This document shows, one piece after another, positions 62,712 to 64,000 of a stretch of 64,000 nt of DNA. Numbering within the stretch: position 1 is the first letter of the stretch; every line of letters starts with the position of its first letter. The notes below the pieces were generated by a model. It was not told where the DNA came from and searched no databases. It saw nothing but the letters and a program-made list of their open reading frames with translations. Source of the stretch: JBEKTY01 sp049515555 (GTDB lineage: Bacteria > Planctomycetota > Planctomycetia > Pirellulales > Thermoguttaceae); assembly GCA_049515555.1 (NCBI GenBank), contig JBEKTY010000021.1, positions 1 to 64,000 on the forward strand. Direction: 5' to 3'. Both the position numbers and the translations under genes were made by a program.

Positions 62712-63653
62712 TCAGCCGAAGCGGCGGACCAGCGCGGCATCTTCCGCCGCCTGATCCGCGTAACGATCGTACAGCCCCACGATCACGCCGTCGCCGGGCT
62801 TGATCGCGGCGAAGGTCTCGCGGAAGGCCTGCTCGACCCACTCGCGCTGCTCGGAGAGCCGGCCCGCGGCGAGGATCTTGAACGCCAGGCAGGGCCGCTT
62901 GGTCTGCCGAATCAGTTTGAACATCCGCGGCGGATCGCTCCGCAGATAGACCTCGCCCACCGGCAGCGGAACGTGACCGAGCAGCTTCTCCAGATCGGCC
63001 GCGCTGCGGTGCCGCTCGTAAACGCAGGTCATGTAATAGTCCAAGTCCCAGCCCTTGGATTCGATGCTCTCGACCACGGCGGGCATGTGGGTCGAAACGC
63101 CGGCCGGCATTCCGGCGTCGCGGACCCGCTTCAGGAAATCGTGGACCCGGTCCAGCTTGCCGGTCTTGAAAAGGTGATCGGTCGCCTCGCCGTGGTGCGC
63201 GATGCCGATGCAGCCCCCTTTGGCCAGCCGGTCGATGGTTGGCTGATGCTCGGTCTCGATGGCCATGAACTGCATCCGGCCGCCGCCGTCCAGGTAGCGG
63301 CGGTACAGGTCCAATGAGCCCACGCCGGCCTGCCAGGTATTGATGCCCACCTGCTGGCAGCGCCGCAGCGTTTTGAGGACTTGCTCGGGCGTGTAGTACT
63401 GCCGCATCTCGGCATTGACGAAGACCGACAGATGGGAACCGGCGCCGAAGCAGTTGTTGCCGCAGACGAGCCGCGAGATCGAATGCTTGCCGATTTGGAG
63501 CTGCGGCAACCGGGACTGGTCGGCGCCGCCGGGCGGGGTCTCGGCGCCGGCGGCGCCGGCCGCGATGAGGGCCGCGCCCCCCGCCCCGGCAAGTTTCAAA
63601 AACTCGCGTCGCGGGTGGATTCCCAAGCGGGCAAGGGGATCGATAATCGCCAT
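62712..63653 (-). CDS. Tat-exported aldo/keto reductase-like TIM-barrel protein
   Basis: 313 residues from the ATG at 63653. The leader shows HPRREFLKLAGAGGAALIAA. The mature chain starts KHSISRLVCGNNCFG, similar to the aldo/keto reductase opening, with INTWQAG, LDLYRRYLDGGGRM and the late motif AFKILAAGRLSEQ. The usual Tyr/Lys catalytic pair of aldo/keto reductases cannot be located with confidence, so activity is uncertain. The same pattern is common among planctomycete Tat proteins that lie next to Gfo/Idh/MocA genes, as here. Confidence 0.7.
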   Translation of the reverse strand: MAIIDPLARLGIHPRREFLKLAGAGGAALIAAGAAGAETPPGGADQSRLPQLQIGKHSISRLVCGNNCFGAGSHLSVFVNAEMRQYYTPEQVLKTLRRCQQVGINTWQAGVGSLDLYRRYLDGGGRMQFMAIETEHQPTIDRLAKGGCIGIAHHGEATDHLFKTGKLDRVHDFLKRVRDAGMPAGVSTHMPAVVESIESKGWDLDYYMTCVYERHRSAADLEKLLGHVPLPVGEVYLRSDPPRMFKLIRQTKRPCLAFKILAAGRLSEQREWVEQAFRETFAAIKPGDGVIVGLYDRYADQAAEDAALVRRFG

Positions 63654-64000
63654 CGCTGTGCTCCCAGGTTGCAGGTTCAGTAAACGGACGGTTGCAGAGA
63701 GCGGCTTGGCCGGTCCCCTCTCCCTCCGGGAGAGGGCTAGGGTGAGGGGAAACAGGTGAGGCCCCTGCGTCTCCGGCCTTTCGACGCGGAGACACGGCGA
63801 CGCGGAGACATGGCACCCCCCGCGTCCCCGTGCCTCCCCGTCTCCGTGTCATTTTCCCCTCTCCCCGGCCCTCTCCCGGAGGGAGAGGGGGACGATTTCT
63901 TGCCGCCAAACCGTCATTATCAGCGGCAAGCTGCGTGCTGTCAAACGCCGCGTGAGACAGCCGGCGCCGGCGCTATTGGGTCCCGTGGGCCGTCGGCCCC
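63654..64000. repeat. Repeat-rich window end
   Basis: Two CTCCCTCCGGGAGAGG-type hairpins (63712-63742 and 63853-63893) flank a GACGCGGAGACACGG inverted repeat (63783-63852). The last 90 bases hold no recognisable gene; a gene may begin outside the window. Confidence 0.65.

Noticed and set aside
61306..63909. Full 867-codon frame as one protein
   Set aside because: Its upstream third overlaps the aldo/keto-reductase-like gene and is low-complexity; the conserved protein starts at the GTG 62691.

Overview
The window reads as a high-GC planctomycete chromosome segment, probably near the Pirellulales/Thermoguttaceae; that placement is inferred from gene content. The signs are a giant secreted protein with autotransporter-type beta-strand repeats and a PEP-CTERM tail, a PQQ-propeller protein carrying the WPQWRGP motif, Tat-exported Gfo/Idh/MocA and aldo/keto-reductase-like proteins, a lone FliN-type SpoA-domain protein, a GH29/DUF4038 enzyme, sparse operons on both strands and repeat-crowded intergenic DNA. 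I found no rRNA, tRNA, CRISPR array, complete insertion sequence, integrase or phage module.

Layout. 1-1.2 kb: gene-free repeats. 1.2-9.4 kb: giant PEP-CTERM repeat protein. 9.9-12.4 kb: FliN-like protein and a proline-rich secreted protein. 12.8-16.95 kb: small membrane protein, clpX, PQQ-propeller protein, orphan DNA methyltransferase. 17.2-21.1 kb: sugar phosphate isomerase-like protein, YkgJ-type cysteine-cluster protein, hisS, exported esterase. 21.3-26 kb: a read-through GNAT-GNAT-FAD oxidoreductase opposite a three-PAS histidine kinase. 26-32.4 kb: alpha-L-fucosidase/DUF4038 fusion, class III aminotransferase, Gfo/Idh/MocA oxidoreductase. 32.4-38.3 kb: TPR fragment, lipoprotein, SRAP (YedK/HMCES) protein, glutamine amidotransferase, coiled-coil protein and rhomboid protease. 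38.4-44.8 kb: oligopeptide ABC importer (binding protein, two permeases, one ATPase). 45-49.4 kb: 5-formyl-THF cyclo-ligase, GDPD/HEAT protein, outer-membrane porin. 49.5-56.5 kb: gmd remnant, DUF4139-like exported protein, OmpR-type regulator translationally coupled to a histidine kinase fused to a transglutaminase, ACT-domain protein. 56.8-60.3 kb: DUF4160 gene overlapping a DUF2442-HTH gene, hemerythrin, MFS exporter. 60.5-63.7 kb: Tat-exported flavodoxin-like protein, then a two-gene unit of Tat aldo/keto-reductase-like protein and Gfo/Idh/MocA protein.

The strongest theme is repeat DNA. Two kinds recur: (a) heptamer arrays, often in mirrored complementary pairs around a short spacer, and (b) double-hairpin REP/BIME-like elements in at least six sequence families. 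Both also lie inside genes, in frame: in dppB, the SRAP gene, the proline-rich protein, the Tat leader of a Gfo/Idh protein, the ends of hisS, the Gfo/Idh gene at 31 kb and the PEP-CTERM protein, and as an 84-bp triplicate linking the kinase and transglutaminase halves of the 1144-residue protein. The best candidates for undescribed biology are this kinase-transglutaminase with its response regulator, the DUF4160/DUF2442-HTH pair, and the mirrored heptamer elements. All product names come from reading the translations by eye; no database search was run.
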